The notes under the pieces are model-generated. The model saw only the letters and a list, made by a program, of their open reading frames with translations, was not told where the DNA came from and ran no database searches. From Exaiptasia diaphana (lineage: Eukaryota > Cnidaria > Anthozoa > Actiniaria > Aiptasiidae): a DNA stretch of 64,000 nucleotides. Positions within the stretch are counted from its first letter, which is position 1. Each line of letters begins with the position of its first letter. Where the stretch lies: contig NW_018388402.1 in assembly GCF_001417965.1 (NCBI RefSeq), forward strand, positions 37,950 through 101,949, written 5' to 3'. This document shows, in pieces, positions 61,601 to 64,000 of the stretch. Position numbers and translations under genes: made by a program.

Positions 61601-64000
61601 TACGGCAAATAACTGAGTATTCGTTGCTTTACGGTCATTTTTCTACACAGAATCATTTCACAGACCATGAAGAAATTGTAATTTACCTTAGCGCAGTTTT
61701 AAAGTCATAATTAAAACTACATTACTTTGTCATAAACCGTTGCTTTTTTTTCTTGAGTATTTTTTGCGCCTTTTCAATCAAGTCTTCATAAAAAGGTTTT
61801 ATAGTAAGATAAGAAAAAGAATAGTATTTGACACTTCCAATTTGAGTGCCCTAAAAATCTCATTCACTCGCGTCTCATAGACAAGACGAGCAACACGTAC
61901 TTTTAAACAACATTGTGACACGATTTCAACAAAAAAATCTTTTCAATTTGGAACCGTTTTTTCCAGTCCATCCTTAGGAAATTCCAATTCGATGCAGATG
62001 TGTGGATTGTCATTGTTTCAAGAGCCAATTTAACGCATTTTCATTTTGGTTTTTATAANTTGTCGTTGTAAATATTTATTCTCGGATTATGAGTCGATAA
62101 ACTGTTGAACGGAAGGGAGCCACACGTGCTTAAATCATTGAACACCGCTTCGCAGCAACCCCTCGTACAATGTTGGGATATTTTAGTGACACTGGGTCGC
62201 TCTTTGTTTTAGTAGATTAAGCATAAAACTCTTGCATGCTATTCAAGAAAAGAAAAATTGATAGAAACGTGGTATAAGCGAGTTATAAACTTTTGAGTTT
62301 AATTTAAATGTNGGATTACCCTCAAAAGTACCGTTATACCAAAAACTCCGCTTCCTCATATTTCTTAATATTAGAAAATTGAAGAGTATAATTTCTTTTT
62401 GGAAAATCAATTCTCATTAGAATGGACGCATCTTATGAAATGAAAAAGTCTTGTTTAATTCATCGCCAGAAATTGCATTGGGGAGTTTTTGAGCTGTAAA
62501 AATCGATGGCACAATTCCCTGATTTGAAATAGCAATATTTCACAAATTTCGAGTCATAAACACATTCTTTAAAATCTATCTTTAATTCTGGTATAAATAA
62601 GGACTTATTTTAAAATCTAGATTTTATAAATTTGCTTTTATACTAGTCATAACTTTGTTGGCAACGGTTTACAAGGAAACCAGTGCACTATACTTCAATA
62701 TTATTTATTTCATCTAATTTTTCCTTTCACATAAAACACTTTAGCACTCTAACTTCGAGGAAAATCCCAACGATTCTTCATTTTTATAGAGTCTTTTGTT
62801 CAATGATTCTGTGTGTTTTCTACATTAAAAGCATAACTTTTTGTATAATTGTCTCGATCACTTATGAAATCATAAACAACGTGACGCCATACATTTGTGT
62901 TTTGTATAGGAAAAGTTTTTAACTCAACGTAAAAAGACTTCGTTACATTTTGNGAAATATTTCCCTATTTCAGTAAGCCGGACCGTAAGAGCCGAAAGAA
63001 GATTGGATATATTTACCAATTGGCAAAACTAGAAGTTCGTGTTTTCAAGACAAACGATGTTTGCATTGTCGAAGGCTCCTAATCCTTTAAGTGGGTAAAT
63101 TAATAGGTTTCTTGTTTCGGGATTAAAATTCAAGCATACAATTTTTTAAATCTTTTTAAACAACTACTGAAATCTTAAACCTTTAGATGTTTGATTAAGG
63201 AAAACGTAGTTCTATAAAAATAATTTAGTTTNTAGGAATATTTAGTGTTTTCAGCGGGTAGATTGTTTTCTAGCGGAGTTCAATTACTATCCCGTTTGCC
63301 TTAAGGATTTCAATAAACAGTTTCTTGGGACATTTTGTATTCCATTAATCAACTTTCTATTCTTTGACAACAAAGTTCTTTAACTAAAAAACGGTACGTG
63401 TAAAACAGCTGAACAGAGCATAAATGGAGAGNGTGGGTTCATTGCGGAAAGTACAACTTCCAAGCTTTTTGAGGCGTGAGGCTGAACAACAATAAAACTG
63501 AACCAGGAAATGTTTGACTCTAACGCACAAGCTAGACACGAGGCTGATTAAAAGCGCACAAAATAACAATACGCTTTATTAAAAATCATATCAAAAATAA
63601 AACAATCTTTAAAGTTTACCCTTTAACATTTGAGGCTTATTCAAATGTACGCTCATAAATTTTAAGCATTTCTTTAATTAGCGCTATGTAAGAATATAAA
63701 CTTGATTTTAAAGGCGACAAAGTTAAATAAACTTGAATTTAATGCACCGGTTTTTGGTATTTGATTAAATATCAAAGAGATCTCAAAGAACCCGAGCTCT
63801 GTAGGTTACACAGGTGCCTCATGCGACTGCTTGATTTTTTTACTCAGCATTAAAGAAACAGCCCTCAGAGCAAACATTAAACTCTGCTAATTAAAAAAAA
63901 TATGAGGGACTTCTAATATGTGAAATTATAATCAATAGAAGTTTAATAGCTCAAAGGGCGGGCAAGAAACAAGGGGAGTGTTGGGTTTGGCACGTTCGTT
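52680..64000. other. Gene-poor region to the right edge
   Basis: About 11 kb, AT-rich with many isolated Ns and no exon I can support on either strand. Short open frames have low-complexity Phe/Ile/Lys/Asn composition typical of chance. A copy of AATAACGGCTAAA lies at about 56345. A pair of splice-like signals near 56637-56660 on the minus strand would make a 13-base exon, not supported further. Confidence 0.45.

Noticed and set aside
1-64000. CRISPR arrays, bacterial operons, retrovirus-like or Polinton-like elements, LINE reverse transcriptase
   Set aside because: No regularly spaced repeats, no ribosome-binding-site gene trains, and no reverse transcriptase, integrase or capsid-type frames recognisable on either strand.

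Overview
The window is animal nuclear DNA. It is AT-rich, with many short introns using GT-AG sites (one GC-AG), a nested gene, scattered MITEs, isolated N bases, and no viral or bacterial operon layout. Gene content (an invertebrate-type SAR1, a class-A receptor, and one GATA factor that keeps the GATA1/2/3 N-terminal boxes) fits an early-branching eumetazoan. A cnidarian, most likely an anthozoan, is my inference; no species is claimed.

Layout. (1) 1-261: an open frame on + that enters from the left edge, unidentified, followed by a 206-bp foldback. (2) 722-3083, minus: a gene with no long open frame, read here from eleven small phase-compatible exons. It encodes the N-terminal 134 residues of a basic, then coiled-coil protein. 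Its promoter and first two coding exons occur a second time at 4045-4403, and two internal exons also look duplicated. (3) 6876-10311, minus: complete SAR1 GTPase, six coding exons, 192 aa. (4) 11535-20984, plus: complete tandem-C2 protein with an N-myristoylation-type start, eight coding exons, 410 aa, one GC-AG intron. It is divergent from SAR1, with CRE palindromes in the shared upstream region. (5) 16629-17576, minus: single-exon class-A GPCR nested in intron 6 of the C2 gene. (6) 36602-41092, minus: GATA1/2/3-class transcription factor, four coding exons, 478 aa from the first in-frame ATG. It sits in a gene-poor landscape: about 15 kb downstream and 23 kb upstream hold no recognisable coding sequence but several candidate 5' exons and a recurring 13-mer.

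Repeats. Two short elements are bounded by TTAA and inverted repeats (piggyBac-type MITEs, 7503-7750 and 15276-15755). One TA-bounded Tc1/mariner-type MITE lies at 21416-21602, with a possible larger relative at 22330-23414. There are several foldbacks and palindromes, a tRNA-like SINE head, and a 233-bp tandem duplication in the C2 gene's largest intron.

How the genes relate. SAR1 acts in COPII budding at the ER. The C2 protein is probably a membrane-associated Ca2+ sensor. The GPCR is a plasma-membrane receptor. GATA is a developmental regulator. They share no pathway; this is ordinary animal gene order. I found no defence system, CRISPR array, retrovirus-like element or other dedicated novel system. 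The most rewarding hidden signal is the microexon coiled-coil gene with its duplicated 5' end.
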